Assembly: GCF_003595175.1 (NCBI RefSeq) | Contig: NZ_CP032419.1 | Location: forward strand, 4,774,001-4,838,000 | Length of the DNA stretch: 64,000 nucleotides | Direction of reading: 5' to 3' | From: Pseudomonas cavernae | GTDB lineage: Bacteria; Pseudomonadota; Gammaproteobacteria; Pseudomonadales; Pseudomonadaceae | Part shown: one piece after another, positions 20,244-29,289 of the stretch | Position numbering within the stretch: position 1 is the stretch's first letter | How the letters are laid out: each line of letters opens with the position of its first letter | Made by a program: the position numbers and the translations under genes | The notes under the pieces: model-generated | The model's input: only the letters and a program-made list of their open reading frames with translations | Told to the model about the DNA's origin: nothing | Database searches by the model: none

Positions 20244-22319
20244 ATGACCGAACTGGCGGCGGTGTCGGTCACCGCGCTGAAGGGGGTCGGCGCCGCACTG
20301 GCGGAAAAGCTCGCCAAGGTCGGCCTGGAAAGCCTGCAGGACTTGCTGTTCCACCTGCCGCTGCGCTATCAGGATCGCACCCGCATCACCCCCATCGGCG
20401 CCCTGCGCCCCGGCCAGGACGCGGTGGTCGAGGGCGTGGTGGCCGGCGCCGACGTGGTCATGGGCAGGCGCCGCAGCCTGCTGGTGCGCCTGCAGGACGG
20501 TAGCGGCACGCTGTCCTTGCGCTTCTACCACTTCAGCCAGGCGCAGAAGGATGGTCTCAAGCGCGGCACCCAGCTGCGCTGCTACGGCGAGGTGCGCCCC
20601 GGCGCCTCGGGGCTGGAGATCTACCACCCGGAATACCGCGCCCTCAGCGGCAGCGACGCGGCGCCGGTGGAGCAGACCCTGACGCCGATCTACCCGACCA
20701 CCGAAGGTCTCACCCAGCAGCGCCTGCGCCAGCTCAGCGAACAGGCGCTGGCACGCCTGGGCCCGCACAGCCTGCCCGACTGGCTGCCCGCCGAACTGGC
20801 CCGCGACTACCGCCTCGGCCCGCTCGACGAGTCGATCCGCTACCTGCACCGGCCGCCGCCGGATGCCGACCTCGAGGAACTCGCCGAAGGCCGGCACTGG
20901 GCCCAGCACCGCCTGGCCTTCGAGGAACTGCTGACCCACCAGCTGTCGCTGCAGCGCCTGCGCGAAGCCGTGCGCGCGCAAGCGGCGCCACGCCTGCCGC
21001 CGGCCAAGCGCCTGCCGCCGCAGTTCCTGCTCAATCTCGGTTTCCAGCCCACCGGCGCGCAGCAGCGGGTCGGCGCCGAGATCGCCTACGACCTCAGCCA
21101 GGACGAGCCGATGCTGCGCCTGGTGCAGGGCGACGTCGGCGCCGGCAAGACCGTGGTCGCCGCCCTCGCCGCCCTGCAGGCGCTGGAGGCCGGCTATCAG
21201 GTGGCGCTGATGGCGCCCACCGAGATCCTCGCCGAGCAGCACTTTCTCAACTTCAGCAAATGGCTGCAGCCGCTCGGCCTCGAGGTCGCCTGGCTGGCCG
21301 GCAAGCTCAAGGGCAAGGCGCGCGCGGCGGCGCTGGAGCAGATCGCCGCCGGCGTGCCGATGGTGGTCGGCACCCACGCGCTGTTCCAGGACGAGGTACG
21401 TTTCCAGCGCCTGGCCCTGGCGATCATCGACGAGCAACACCGCTTCGGTGTGCAGCAGCGTCTGGCGTTGCGCCAGAAGGGTGTGGCCGGCCAGCTCTGC
21501 CCGCACCAGCTGATCATGACCGCCACGCCGATTCCGCGCACCCTGGCGATGAGCGCCTATGCCGATCTGGACACTTCGATCCTCGACGAGCTGCCGCCCG
21601 GGCGCACCCCGGTCAACACCCTGGTGATCGCCGACAATCGCCGCCTCGAGGTGATCGAACGGGTGCGCTCGGCCTGCCGCGAAGGCCGCCAGGCCTACTG
21701 GGTATGCACCCTGATCGAAGAATCCGAGGAGCTGACCTGCCAGGCCGCGGAAACCACCTACGAGGAGCTCGGCGCCGCCCTCGACGGCCTGCGCGTCGGC
21801 TTGATCCACGGGCGCATGAAGCCGGCGGAAAAGGCCGCGGTGATGGACGAGTTCAAGCAGGGCCGCCTGCAACTGCTGGTCGCCACCACGGTGATCGAGG
21901 TCGGCGTCGACGTGCCCAACGCCAGCCTGATGATCATCGAGAACCCCGAGCGCCTCGGCCTAGCCCAACTGCACCAGCTGCGCGGCCGGGTCGGTCGCGG
22001 CAGCGCCGCCAGTCACTGCGTGCTGCTCTATCATCCGCCGCTGTCGCAACTCGGCCGCGAGCGCCTGGGCATCATGCGCGAGACCTGCGACGGCTTCGTC
22101 ATCGCCGAGAAGGACCTGGAACTGCGCGGCCCCGGCGAGATGCTCGGCACCCGCCAGACCGGCCTGCTGCAGTTCAAGGTCGCCGACCTGATGCGCGATG
22201 CCGACCTGCTGCCGGCCGTGCGCGATGCCGCCCAGGCCCTGCTGGCGCGCTGGCCGCAACACGTCAGTCCGCTGCTGGAGCGCTGGTTGCGTCACGGCCA
22301 GCAATATGGTCAGGTGTGA
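20244..22319 (+). CDS. recG: ATP-dependent DNA helicase RecG
   Basis: A 691-residue superfamily 2 helicase that remodels stalled forks and branched recombination intermediates. In order: an N-terminal helical part, an OB-fold wedge domain (about 60-150), Walker A GDVGAGKT near residue 296, a DEQH box with RFG near 396, then the C-terminal helicase domain with QLRGRVGRG. The start at 20244 gives the usual MTELAAVSVTALKGVG beginning and is nearly contiguous with oxyR. Confidence 0.97.
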   Translation: MTELAAVSVTALKGVGAALAEKLAKVGLESLQDLLFHLPLRYQDRTRITPIGALRPGQDAVVEGVVAGADVVMGRRRSLLVRLQDGSGTLSLRFYHFSQAQKDGLKRGTQLRCYGEVRPGASGLEIYHPEYRALSGSDAAPVEQTLTPIYPTTEGLTQQRLRQLSEQALARLGPHSLPDWLPAELARDYRLGPLDESIRYLHRPPPDADLEELAEGRHWAQHRLAFEELLTHQLSLQRLREAVRAQAAPRLPPAKRLPPQFLLNLGFQPTGAQQRVGAEIAYDLSQDEPMLRLVQGDVGAGKTVVAALAALQALEAGYQVALMAPTEILAEQHFLNFSKWLQPLGLEVAWLAGKLKGKARAAALEQIAAGVPMVVGTHALFQDEVRFQRLALAIIDEQHRFGVQQRLALRQKGVAGQLCPHQLIMTATPIPRTLAMSAYADLDTSILDELPPGRTPVNTLVIADNRRLEVIERVRSACREGRQAYWVCTLIEESEELTCQAAETTYEELGAALDGLRVGLIHGRMKPAEKAAVMDEFKQGRLQLLVATTVIEVGVDVPNASLMIIENPERLGLAQLHQLRGRVGRGSAASHCVLLYHPPLSQLGRERLGIMRETCDGFVIAEKDLELRGPGEMLGTRQTGLLQFKVADLMRDADLLPAVRDAAQALLARWPQHVSPLLERWLRHGQQYGQV

Positions 22320-22408
22320 TCCACCACCCTACGCTGGTCGCCTGTGACCCGCAGTCTTAATGCCCGCTGGTTATACTCGGGCCACAGATTCCTAGCCGGA
22401 CACCGCCC

Positions 22409-23815
22409 ATGACCGAACTCGCCCTCGCCACCGATAGCTCGCCCCAACCACCGACGGTGATCCTGCAGCAGCTGGAAAAACTCGCCGTGCCCTACCAGGT
22501 GTGCCACGAGCAGCCGGGACTGGCGGCGGCGCGGCGGGTGCAGGCGGTGCTGCTCGAGGACGCCGTCGGCGCGCTGCTGGTGTTGTTCCCGCAGAACCAG
22601 CTGCTCGACCTCAATCGCCTGGCCGAGCTGACCGGGCGCAAACTGGCGGCGCTCAAGCCCGAGCGCCAGGAGCGCATGCTCGGCAAGCACAGCCTCGGCC
22701 GCCTGCCGGCCCTGCCCCCCCTGCTCGGGGTGCCCTGCCTGTATGACGAGCGGCTGCTGCACGAGCCGCAGTTGCTGATCGAGTCGGGGCAGCCCGGGGT
22801 CCTCCTGGCCATCCCTGCCGAGGCCTTCAAGCCGCTGCTGGCCAAGGCCAGCGCCGCCCGCTTCGGCGAACCGCTGACCGGCATCCGCCCCAACCTCGAC
22901 CGCCCGCACGACGACCGCAACGAGATCAGCCAGGCGGTCCAGGCCTTCACCGCCCGGCGCATCCAGCAGCGTCTGGAGGAAACCATCGAGATCCCACCGC
23001 TGCCGGAAACCGCTCAGCGCATCATCAAGCTGCGCGTCGACCCGAATGCCACGGTGGACGACATCACCGGCGTGGTCGAGACCGATCCGGCGCTGGCGGC
23101 GCAGGTGGTCAGCTGGGCCGCCTCGCCCTACTATGCGGCGCCGGGCAAGATCCGCTCGGTGGAGGACGCCATCGTCCGCGTGCTCGGCTTCGACCTGGTG
23201 ATCAACCTGGCCCTCGGCCTGGCGCTGGGCAAGACCCTCAGCCTGCCCAAGGACCAGCCGCAGCAGGCCACGCCCTACTGGCAGCAAGCGATCTACACCG
23301 CCGCCGCGATCGAGGGCCTGACCCGCGCCATGCCCCGCAGCCTGCGCCCGGAAAGCGGCCTGACCTATCTCGCCGGGCTGCTGCACAACTTCGGCTACCT
23401 GGTCCTCGCCCATGTGTTTCCGCCGCACTTCTCGCTGATCTGCCGGCATCTGGAGGTCAACCCGCACCTGCCGCACAGCTACGTCGAACAGCACCTGCTG
23501 GGCATCAGCCGCGAACAGATCGGCGCCTGGCTGATGCGCCACTGGGACATGCCCGAGGAACTCGCCTGCGCCCTGCGCTTCCAGCACGACCCCGGCTATC
23601 GCGGGGCGAATGCCGCCTATCCGAACCTGGTTTGCCTGGCCGTCAGCCTGCTGCGCAAGCGGGGCATCGGCGCCGGTCCGCAGGTGCAGATTCCCCAGAG
23701 CCTGTACGAGGATCTCGGCCTCAGCCGCGAGAAGGCCGAGGAAGCGCTGGACAAGGTGCAAGCGGCGGAAGCCGCGCTGCGCGAGCTGGCGGCGCAGTAC
23801 CAGCACGGCCATTGA
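22409..23815 (+). CDS. HDOD domain protein with N-terminal YbaK/aminoacyl-tRNA deacylase-like domain
   Basis: A 468-residue two-part protein. Residues about 15-165 resemble the YbaK/ProX editing fold (QLEKLAVPYQVCHEQPG, TGRKLAALKPER). Residues about 195-440 form an HDOD domain (IPPLPETAQRIIKLRVDPNA, VVETDPALAAQVVSWA), the HD-related non-catalytic output domain used in signalling. A similar protein follows recG in P. aeruginosa. Deacylase activity is not established for the N-terminal part, and the role is unknown. A strong terminator follows. Confidence 0.85.
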   Translation: MTELALATDSSPQPPTVILQQLEKLAVPYQVCHEQPGLAAARRVQAVLLEDAVGALLVLFPQNQLLDLNRLAELTGRKLAALKPERQERMLGKHSLGRLPALPPLLGVPCLYDERLLHEPQLLIESGQPGVLLAIPAEAFKPLLAKASAARFGEPLTGIRPNLDRPHDDRNEISQAVQAFTARRIQQRLEETIEIPPLPETAQRIIKLRVDPNATVDDITGVVETDPALAAQVVSWAASPYYAAPGKIRSVEDAIVRVLGFDLVINLALGLALGKTLSLPKDQPQQATPYWQQAIYTAAAIEGLTRAMPRSLRPESGLTYLAGLLHNFGYLVLAHVFPPHFSLICRHLEVNPHLPHSYVEQHLLGISREQIGAWLMRHWDMPEELACALRFQHDPGYRGANAAYPNLVCLAVSLLRKRGIGAGPQVQIPQSLYEDLGLSREKAEEALDKVQAAEAALRELAAQYQHGH

Positions 23816-23832
23816 CCAATGGCCAGGCAAGC

Positions 23833-23858
23833 AAAAGGGGCCCAGCGGCCCCTTTTTT
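23833..23858. terminator. Bidirectional rho-independent terminator
   Basis: AAAAGGGGCC, loop CAGC, then GGCCCCTTTTTT. It lies between the convergent HDOD gene and the secreted-protein gene at 23874, and the A-run and T-run allow function on both strands. Confidence 0.92.
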
Positions 23859-23873
23859 ACCCCTCGGCCTTTG

Positions 23874-24614
23874 TCACCGCAGTGCCGCGCGACGCCCGGC
23901 GAACAGCGCCGGCAAGGCTTCGACACTGGCCTTGAGCAACAAGCGCACCGGGTCCTGCTCATACAAGCCGGCATAGTCGCTCAGCTCGTTGCTGGGCATC
24001 TGTCGATAGGCGTAGAGCATGAAGGACTGCACCGCCTGGCGGCTGGAGGCCCGCAGCGTCTCGGCCTGCTGGGCGGTCTGCTGGCTCAGGGCCGCTTCGC
24101 TGAGGCTCTCGCCGCGTGCCCGCAGGGTCAGCAGGGCCTGGGTCTTGCCGGTCTCATAACGCAACAGGGTGGCCAGCTCGGTGGTGTGCGCCGCCTGGTC
24201 GAGGCGATCGACCAGGGCCAGGCGCTCCTGACGTGGCGGCTTGGCCTTGAGCTGTTCGCGATAACTGGCCAGGCCTTCGCCGCCAGCCGGCTCACCCACC
24301 ACTTGCTCCGCCGCGGTGAACCGCTGGGCCAAGGGACTGGCGAGCAGCGCCTCGACCTGGCGCACCTGCGCCGCGTCCAGCTGCTTGGCGACCCGCTCGG
24401 CCAGCTCGGCGCACAGCGGCTCGGCGGCGAATTCGCGGGCCACTTGCTCCTGCTGCGCCGGCGCCAGGCCGCGCTGGATCAACGGCGCGCTCTGCTCGCA
24501 GAGCAGACGGATGCCGGCCAGCTCGAAGGCCCGGAGCACGGTGCCGGGATTGGCCGGTTCGGCCTGAGCCAGCAGCGGGGTGAACAGCAGTGGTAACAGC
24601 AGGAGAAAACGCAT
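23874..24614 (-). CDS. Exported protein of unknown function
   Basis: A 246-residue protein with signal peptide MRFLLLLPLLFTPLLAQA. The mature part is almost entirely alpha-helical by composition (Ala/Gln/Glu/Leu-rich). It has two similar-looking cysteine-containing segments near the start (RLLCEQSAP, AEPLCAEL), which may form a disulfide. A homologous hypothetical gene sits in this position in P. aeruginosa. I recognise no catalytic motif; it is loosely like periplasmic DUF2059-type helical proteins, but not clearly so. Confidence 0.78.
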   Translation of the reverse strand: MRFLLLLPLLFTPLLAQAEPANPGTVLRAFELAGIRLLCEQSAPLIQRGLAPAQQEQVAREFAAEPLCAELAERVAKQLDAAQVRQVEALLASPLAQRFTAAEQVVGEPAGGEGLASYREQLKAKPPRQERLALVDRLDQAAHTTELATLLRYETGKTQALLTLRARGESLSEAALSQQTAQQAETLRASSRQAVQSFMLYAYRQMPSNELSDYAGLYEQDPVRLLLKASVEALPALFAGRRAALR

Positions 24615-24694
24615 GGGCGGAGATCCGACAAGAACTGCCGCCAGCCTAGCGAATGGCTCTGGCGCCGGCCAGCGGCGCCCGCACGGATTGCGCG

Positions 24695-25087
24695 TCAGGC
24701 CGCTTTTTTCACGGCGGCCTGCTTCTTCGGCACGAGGAATTTGGTCAGGCCCTGAAACCAGATCACCAGTGCCGGATTGCCCTGGATCTGGATGTCCTTG
24801 TTCTGGATGCCCTGCATGAAGGCCAACTGCTTGTTCTTCGCGCTCATGGTGGCGAAGCCGTAGGCGGCATCCTTGAAGCCGATGGCGAAGGCCGGAGCGC
24901 TAGCCGGACCGCGCTTGCTGACCAGGCGCTGGTCCTTGACGATGAAGTGGCGAGCCAGCTTGCCGTCCAGGGTATGCAGTTGGAAGGTCAAGTCTTTGTC
25001 GGCCAGCTGCTGCTGGAAGGCGGGATTGTCGCGACTGGCTTTGGCCATCAGGCGGCCCAGCATCCAGAGGAGAAAGCGGAATTTCAT
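24695..25087 (-). CDS. SCP2 sterol-binding-like small protein
   Basis: A 130-residue protein (MKFRFLLWMLGRLMAKASRD). The later part LHTLDGKLARHFIVKDQRL and IQIQGNPALVIWFQGL follows the beta-strand/helix order of SCP2-like lipid-binding domains, ending in a Lys/Ala tail. I chose ATG 25087 over GTG 25093 because GAGG lies 8 bases before the ATG. It may bind an acyl chain or lipid; no function is proven. Confidence 0.75.
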   Translation of the reverse strand: MKFRFLLWMLGRLMAKASRDNPAFQQQLADKDLTFQLHTLDGKLARHFIVKDQRLVSKRGPASAPAFAIGFKDAAYGFATMSAKNKQLAFMQGIQNKDIQIQGNPALVIWFQGLTKFLVPKKQAAVKKAA

Positions 25088-25223
25088 GCGCACGGCCTCG
25101 GCGGGAAATAGAACGGCGGCGCATTGTAGCGATTTGCGGCAGAGGACTACAGCCAGCCTTAGGTTGGGACCAAAGGCTGGGCCAAGCAGCCCGGAGCCGG
25201 CTGGCTCCGGGCGCGAGCACGGC

Positions 25224-25496
25224 TCAGTTGACCGCGTCCTTGAGGGACTTGCCCGGTTTGAAGGCGACGGTGTTGCTGGCTTTGATCTTCACCGGCGCCC
25301 CGGTTTGCGGGTTCTTGCCGGTACGCGCGCCGCGATGACGCTGGATGAAGGTACCGAAGCCGACCAGGGTGACGCTGTCCTTGCGGTTCAGCGCGTTGGT
25401 GATTTCTTCCAATACCGCATTGAGCACGCGGTTGGCCTGATCCTTGGTGAGATCAGCCTTGTCCGCGATGGCGGCGGCGAGTTCCGGTTTACGCAT
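25224..25496 (-). CDS. HU family DNA-binding protein
   Basis: A 90-residue histone-like protein: MRKPELAAAIADKADLTKDQA, then GFGTFIQRHRGARTGKNPQTG, which forms the DNA-embracing beta-arm with its Pro tip, and the KIKASNTVAFKPGKSLKD end. It dimerises and bends DNA in the nucleoid. Position corresponds to hupN-type HU genes of Pseudomonas. The start at 25496 follows an AAGAGGCTTCTT leader; upstream sequence in frame is not HU-like. Confidence 0.95.
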   Translation of the reverse strand: MRKPELAAAIADKADLTKDQANRVLNAVLEEITNALNRKDSVTLVGFGTFIQRHRGARTGKNPQTGAPVKIKASNTVAFKPGKSLKDAVN

Positions 25497-25688
25497 AAGA
25501 AGCCTCTTTGACGTTTTGTTGTTGTTGTGTGTCTGTGCTGCTCGTCCAGAACAGCGCCCAAGGCGCCGCAACAGCTCTGCGCTGCGGCAGACCGCTGGGA
25601 GAATGGCACGCCAAAGGGCCTCGCGCCAGTCTTGTCGGACAGTTTTGTCAACCGATATTTGCGTCTAAAGCGACAGAACCTAAGGCAT

Positions 25689-26837
25689 TCACGCCAGCAA
25701 GGCCGGCAGCTCCTTATTCAACGCCAGCTTTTCCTGTACGGCCGTGCCGGTCAACGCATAACCGAGCAGGCGACCGCCGCTATCTCGGCACAGCGCCTTG
25801 ATATCGGCCCCGCTGCCTTCCACCGTCCACTCGCCATTCAGGCCTCGCGGCGGCGGCGAGATCACCAGCGGGCAGACCGGGGTCTTCACCAGCACCGGCA
25901 TAGGCCCATAACTCACCGCCGTCGGCTTGCCCGCCAGGGTCTGCGCCAGGGCGCGGGCGCAGCTCATCAGCGGCATGACGTAGAGCAGATTGAGGCCGTC
26001 GACCTCGGCGCAGTCGCCCAAGGCGTAGATGTTGGCGTGCGAAGTTTGCAGTTGGCGGTCGACCACCACGCCGCGATTCACCGCCAGGCCGGCGGCGGCG
26101 GCCAACTCGGTGCGCGGCCGCAGACCGACCGCCGAGACCACCAAATCGCACTCGATCAGGGTGCCGTCGGACAGATGCGCCTCCAGGCTCTCACCCTGGC
26201 GTTGCAGGCGGGCCAGCACCGGGCCGAAATGGAAGCGCGCGCCGAGGCTTTCCAGCCCGCCCTGTACCGCGGCGGCGGCGGCCGGATGCAGCAGGCCGGG
26301 CAGCACCTGTTCGCAGGGCGCCACCAGTTCGACCTGGTAGCCGCCGAGGCTGAGATCGTTGGCGAACTCGCAGCCGATCAACCCGGCGCCGAGCAGCAGC
26401 ACGCGCTGCTTGCCGGCCGCCGCGGTGCGGAAGCGGGCGTAATCCTCCAGATCGTTGATCGGGAAGATCGCCTCCTCGGCATCGCCCTCCACCGGCACGC
26501 GGATGGTCTCGGCGCCCCAGGCCAGCACCAGGTCGCGATAGGCCACGGCTTCCTCGCCGATCCACAGGCGCTTGTGGCCCGGATCGATGCCGGTGATGCG
26601 CGTATGGGTACGGACCTCGGCCTTGAGCTGCTCGGCCATGGCGCCCGGCTCGGCCATGGCCAGGCCGTCGGCGTCCTTGTTCTTGCCGAAGCCGGTGGAC
26701 AGCATCGGCTTGGAATAGGAGCGGCCGTCATCGGCGGTGATCAGCAGCAGCGGCGTGTCGCCATCCAGCTTGCGAAACTCCTTGGCCAGGTTGTAGCCGG
26801 CCAGGCCGGTGCCGACGATCACCACGGGTGCACTCAT
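25689..26837 (-). CDS. Rubredoxin-NAD(+) reductase
   Basis: A 382-residue FAD/NAD-dependent oxidoreductase. FAD motif near the N-terminus: [21 protein letters not shown] motif: [16 protein letters not shown] near residues 148-163. Then the FAD-contacting [13 protein letters not shown] near 272-284. It passes electrons from NADH to rubredoxin for alkane hydroxylation or oxidative-stress defence. rubA2 is directly upstream on the same strand. Equivalent to PA5349 of P. aeruginosa by position and sequence pattern. Confidence 0.94.
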   Translation of the reverse strand: MSAPVVIVGTGLAGYNLAKEFRKLDGDTPLLLITADDGRSYSKPMLSTGFGKNKDADGLAMAEPGAMAEQLKAEVRTHTRITGIDPGHKRLWIGEEAVAYRDLVLAWGAETIRVPVEGDAEEAIFPINDLEDYARFRTAAAGKQRVLLLGAGLIGCEFANDLSLGGYQVELVAPCEQVLPGLLHPAAAAAVQGGLESLGARFHFGPVLARLQRQGESLEAHLSDGTLIECDLVVSAVGLRPRTELAAAAGLAVNRGVVVDRQLQTSHANIYALGDCAEVDGLNLLYVMPLMSCARALAQTLAGKPTAVSYGPMPVLVKTPVCPLVISPPPRGLNGEWTVEGSGADIKALCRDSGGRLLGYALTGTAVQEKLALNKELPALLA

Positions 26838-26880
26838 GACTCACTCCTGAAATTCATAAAACCTGCTGACAGAAACGACA

Positions 26881-26900
26881 CGGCGACCCGCAGGTCGCCG
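26881..26900. repeat. Hairpin between rubA2 and rubredoxin reductase
   Basis: CGGCGACC, loop CGCA, GGTCGCCG: a perfect 8-bp stem preceded by AGAAACGACA. A longer version preceded by AGAAACGACAA occurs at 29764-29794 beside the other rubredoxin. It may be an attenuator or mRNA-stability hairpin between the two genes. Confidence 0.5.
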
Positions 26901-26926
26901 TCCAACTGTATCGCGGGCCGCTGGCG

Positions 26927-27094
26927 TCAGCTGATCGCGATCATCTCGAAATCCTGCTTGCCGGTGCCGCAATCCGGGCACACCCAGTCCGCCGGGATGT
27001 CCTCCCACGGCGTACCCGGAGCGATGCCTGCCTCCGGCAGCCCTTCGGCTTCGTCGTAGATGAAGCCGCAGACGATGCATTGCCACTTGCGCAT
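26927..27094 (-). CDS. Rubredoxin (second copy, next to the reductase)
   Basis: A 55-residue rubredoxin. Both iron-binding motifs are intact: CIVCG at residues 6-10 and CPDCG at 39-43. The start at 27094 is set by the GGAGG ribosome binding site 8-9 bases upstream and the conserved MRKWQC. It carries electrons from the reductase at 25689-26837 to an acceptor such as AlkB. It is about 70% identical by eye to the rubredoxin at 29950-30117. Confidence 0.94.
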   Translation of the reverse strand: MRKWQCIVCGFIYDEAEGLPEAGIAPGTPWEDIPADWVCPDCGTGKQDFEMIAIS

Positions 27095-27208
27095 CTGCCC
27101 ACCTCCCCGGCGCAAACTCTCACTTCGACCCTACCGCAATTGCCCGCGCGCCGCCAACCGCGATGCGGGCCCACCCTACTGAGGATAGGCCCGCTGGCGA
27201 CCTGCCAA

Positions 27209-28216
27209 TCACAGCGCGGTGAGGAAGGACACCCCATACACGCCGACGAAACCCGGCCCCGCGGCCACCGGCTGGCCGGCGGTCGCATCGCCGTGGTCGG
27301 CGTTGAGCACCCGCGCCACCCGGTAGCGGTGCAGATTGGCGAGGAACTGCCGGGCCGGCAGCACCGGCTCCTCGCGCAGGCCATCGCCGAACAGCTGGCG
27401 ATGCAGCGCCGGCAGGCGATACCAGGGCGTGGTCGGCTTCTCGTGGTGGGCGTTGTGGTAGCCGAAGTTGAGCACCAGCAGGTTGAGCGGCTTTGAATGG
27501 CCGAACGGATTGGAGAAGGTATTGCGCTGCTCGTAGGCGTAGCTCGGCCGCTCGCCGGGCTCGGCGTCCAGACCGACCACCACCTCGTAGGTGTGCTGAT
27601 GCATGTCCAGGCTGCGCATGACGTTGAGGAACAGCAGGTAGGCGACGATATAGCCGAGCAGCGCCGGCCACGCCAGCCAGGCGAGCAGGGCCAGTGCGCT
27701 GCCGCGCAGCGCCAGCCAGGTCAGCACGCGGCGCCGGCGCGGGCGGTACTGCGCGACGACGAACGGGCTGAAGATCACCAGGCCATGCATGAGCATTTCC
27801 ACCGCCGGCACATAGGCCCACTCCAGCGCCTGCACCAGGCGCAGCAGCCAGGGGCGGGCGAGGAGCATGGCGCGGTAGTCGAAGGCGACCACGTCGGCGC
27901 GGTCGACGTGGTGGCGCATGTGCTTCAGGCGCAGGCCGTCGTAGGCGCCGTAGCAGCCGCCGACCAGCACGCTGAGCAGGCTGCCGAGGCGGGCGTTCCA
28001 GTCGCGCCCGAAGAACACCGCCTGGTGCGTGCAATCGTGGATCAAGTAGGCGCCGATCACCAGGCCGTGGCCGAGCAGCAGCACGCCGAGCGACCAGCTC
28101 CACCAGCTGGCGTGGATCAGCAGGGCGAAGCCGCCGAGGTAGGCGGCGAAGGCGTAGGACAGGGCCAGCGCGGTGGGCAGCAGGCCATCGGGATGACGCA
28201 GTTTCGGCAGTTTCAT
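27209..28216 (-). CDS. Fatty acid desaturase family protein
   Basis: A 335-residue membrane di-iron desaturase. Histidine boxes: HDCTH at 60-64, HMRHH at 99-103, HNAHH at 254-258. Membrane segments lie around 14-60 and 140-200. The family inserts double bonds or hydroxylates lipid chains with O2 and electrons from a redox carrier; the adjacent rubredoxins could supply these (inference). It starts 10 bp after the TIM-barrel gene, forming a two-gene operon inserted between the rubredoxin genes. Confidence 0.9.
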   Translation of the reverse strand: MKLPKLRHPDGLLPTALALSYAFAAYLGGFALLIHASWWSWSLGVLLLGHGLVIGAYLIHDCTHQAVFFGRDWNARLGSLLSVLVGGCYGAYDGLRLKHMRHHVDRADVVAFDYRAMLLARPWLLRLVQALEWAYVPAVEMLMHGLVIFSPFVVAQYRPRRRRVLTWLALRGSALALLAWLAWPALLGYIVAYLLFLNVMRSLDMHQHTYEVVVGLDAEPGERPSYAYEQRNTFSNPFGHSKPLNLLVLNFGYHNAHHEKPTTPWYRLPALHRQLFGDGLREEPVLPARQFLANLHRYRVARVLNADHGDATAGQPVAAGPGFVGVYGVSFLTAL

Positions 28217-28226
28217 CAGACAGTCC

Positions 28227-29078
28227 TCACCGCTGGCCGGTGGCCGCGCAGCGCTGGAAGTGCGCGCGCTCGGTGCTGGCGATCCAGCGGTTGATCTGCC
28301 AGAGGTCGGCCACCGGCTGGTCGGTGAAGGGCAGGCAGTGCAGGTAGCCGTCCGGACCGAATTCCGGGGTCAGGCTGGTCAGCGCATAGCCGCGGCGGCG
28401 CTGCGACGCCCACACCGCGGCCCAGAAGCGCTGGTGGAATACCAGGCAATCGGCGTACTCCGGCGCCGCCGGATGCGGCACCTGCGGGCCCTGCGGATAG
28501 CCGATGCGGCCATGGAGGTGATGGACCTGCTCGGCGATGGCCAGCAGCAGCTCCCAGTCGTCATCCAGCAGGCGCTCGCTGACCACCACCCAGTGGCTGA
28601 TGTCAGCGGTCAGGCGCAGCTCCGGCAGCTGGCGGAGCAGCTCGGCGGTGACCCAGGGGTTGAACAGCGAGCGGCCGCGATGGGTCTCGAAGCTCAGTTG
28701 CACGCCGTGCTTGCGCCCCACTTCCAGCGCCGCGGCGAAGAACTCCAGCTGCACGGCCAACGGCCAGGCGTCGCAGCCGGCCGTCACGTTGAAGAAGCGC
28801 GGCGCCAGCGGCAGACCGTTGACCAGCTTGCGCTCCAGATCGGCGAGGTGCTCGGCCGGCGTGGCATGCCGCGCCGGCACGTAGCTGCCGGCGGTGCAGA
28901 TCTCGGCGATGAAGTCGAGGTTATGCTCGGCCAGCAGCGCGGCAAAAGCCGCGCACTCGCCCGCCGGCTCCGGCGCCGGTGCTTCGAGGCCATCGAAACC
29001 GGCATCCAGCGCCTGGCGCGCCGCCTCTTCGACGCTGCCGGCATGGCCCCAGAAGGTTTTGAATAACTTCAACTGCAT
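28227..29078 (-). CDS. Sugar phosphate isomerase/epimerase-like TIM-barrel protein
   Basis: A 283-residue AP-endonuclease-2/xylose-isomerase-like TIM-barrel protein. Typical features: FDGLEAPAPEP near the N-terminus, LSFETHRGRSLFNPW with a metal-ligand Glu, LTADISHW with Asp/His, and HHLHGRIGYPQGPQVPHP near the C-terminus. The start at 29078 has GGGGAGAA upstream. Substrate unknown. It is the first gene of the operon with the desaturase and is divergent from the regulator at 29290, with a dyad-containing control region between. Confidence 0.85.
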   Translation of the reverse strand: MQLKLFKTFWGHAGSVEEAARQALDAGFDGLEAPAPEPAGECAAFAALLAEHNLDFIAEICTAGSYVPARHATPAEHLADLERKLVNGLPLAPRFFNVTAGCDAWPLAVQLEFFAAALEVGRKHGVQLSFETHRGRSLFNPWVTAELLRQLPELRLTADISHWVVVSERLLDDDWELLLAIAEQVHHLHGRIGYPQGPQVPHPAAPEYADCLVFHQRFWAAVWASQRRRGYALTSLTPEFGPDGYLHCLPFTDQPVADLWQINRWIASTERAHFQRCAATGQR

Positions 29079-29168
29079 GGCATTCTCCCCGCTCGGCATG
29101 AGCACTTGAATGCCTTTGAGCAACTGCTGTGCCAGCTGCGTGGAAACACTATTAAAGTGCTATATTTC

Positions 29169-29182
29169 ATGCACTTCTGCAT
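29169..29182. promoter_or_regulatory. Operator-like dyad 1 in the epimerase/regulator control region
   Basis: ATGCACTTCTGCAT: TGCA half-sites 4 bases apart. It lies about 90 bases upstream of the epimerase start and 108 bases upstream of the regulator start, in an AT-rich stretch. A near-identical inverted copy is at 29243-29256. Confidence 0.55.
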
Positions 29183-29242
29183 ATTTAAGGATGCACAAAG
29201 CCGACTCGAATACCTCGAGAGTGCCCTCGAATAGCGCAATAC

Positions 29243-29256
29243 ATGCAGAACTGCAC
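29243..29256. promoter_or_regulatory. Operator-like dyad 2 in the epimerase/regulator control region
   Basis: ATGCAGAACTGCAC: the reverse complement of dyad 1 with two differences. It lies 33 bases upstream of the regulator ATG, where a repressor would block its promoter. The pair suggests autoregulation and control of the divergent operon. Confidence 0.55.
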
Positions 29257-29289
29257 AAATATAATCACAACCCAGGACGAGATCGGCCC

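Noticed and set aside
29110..29289. N-terminal extension of the MarR-like regulator
   Set aside because: It crosses the dyad-containing promoter, has no SD, and its composition is unlike the regulator; the ATG at 29290 fits the family.
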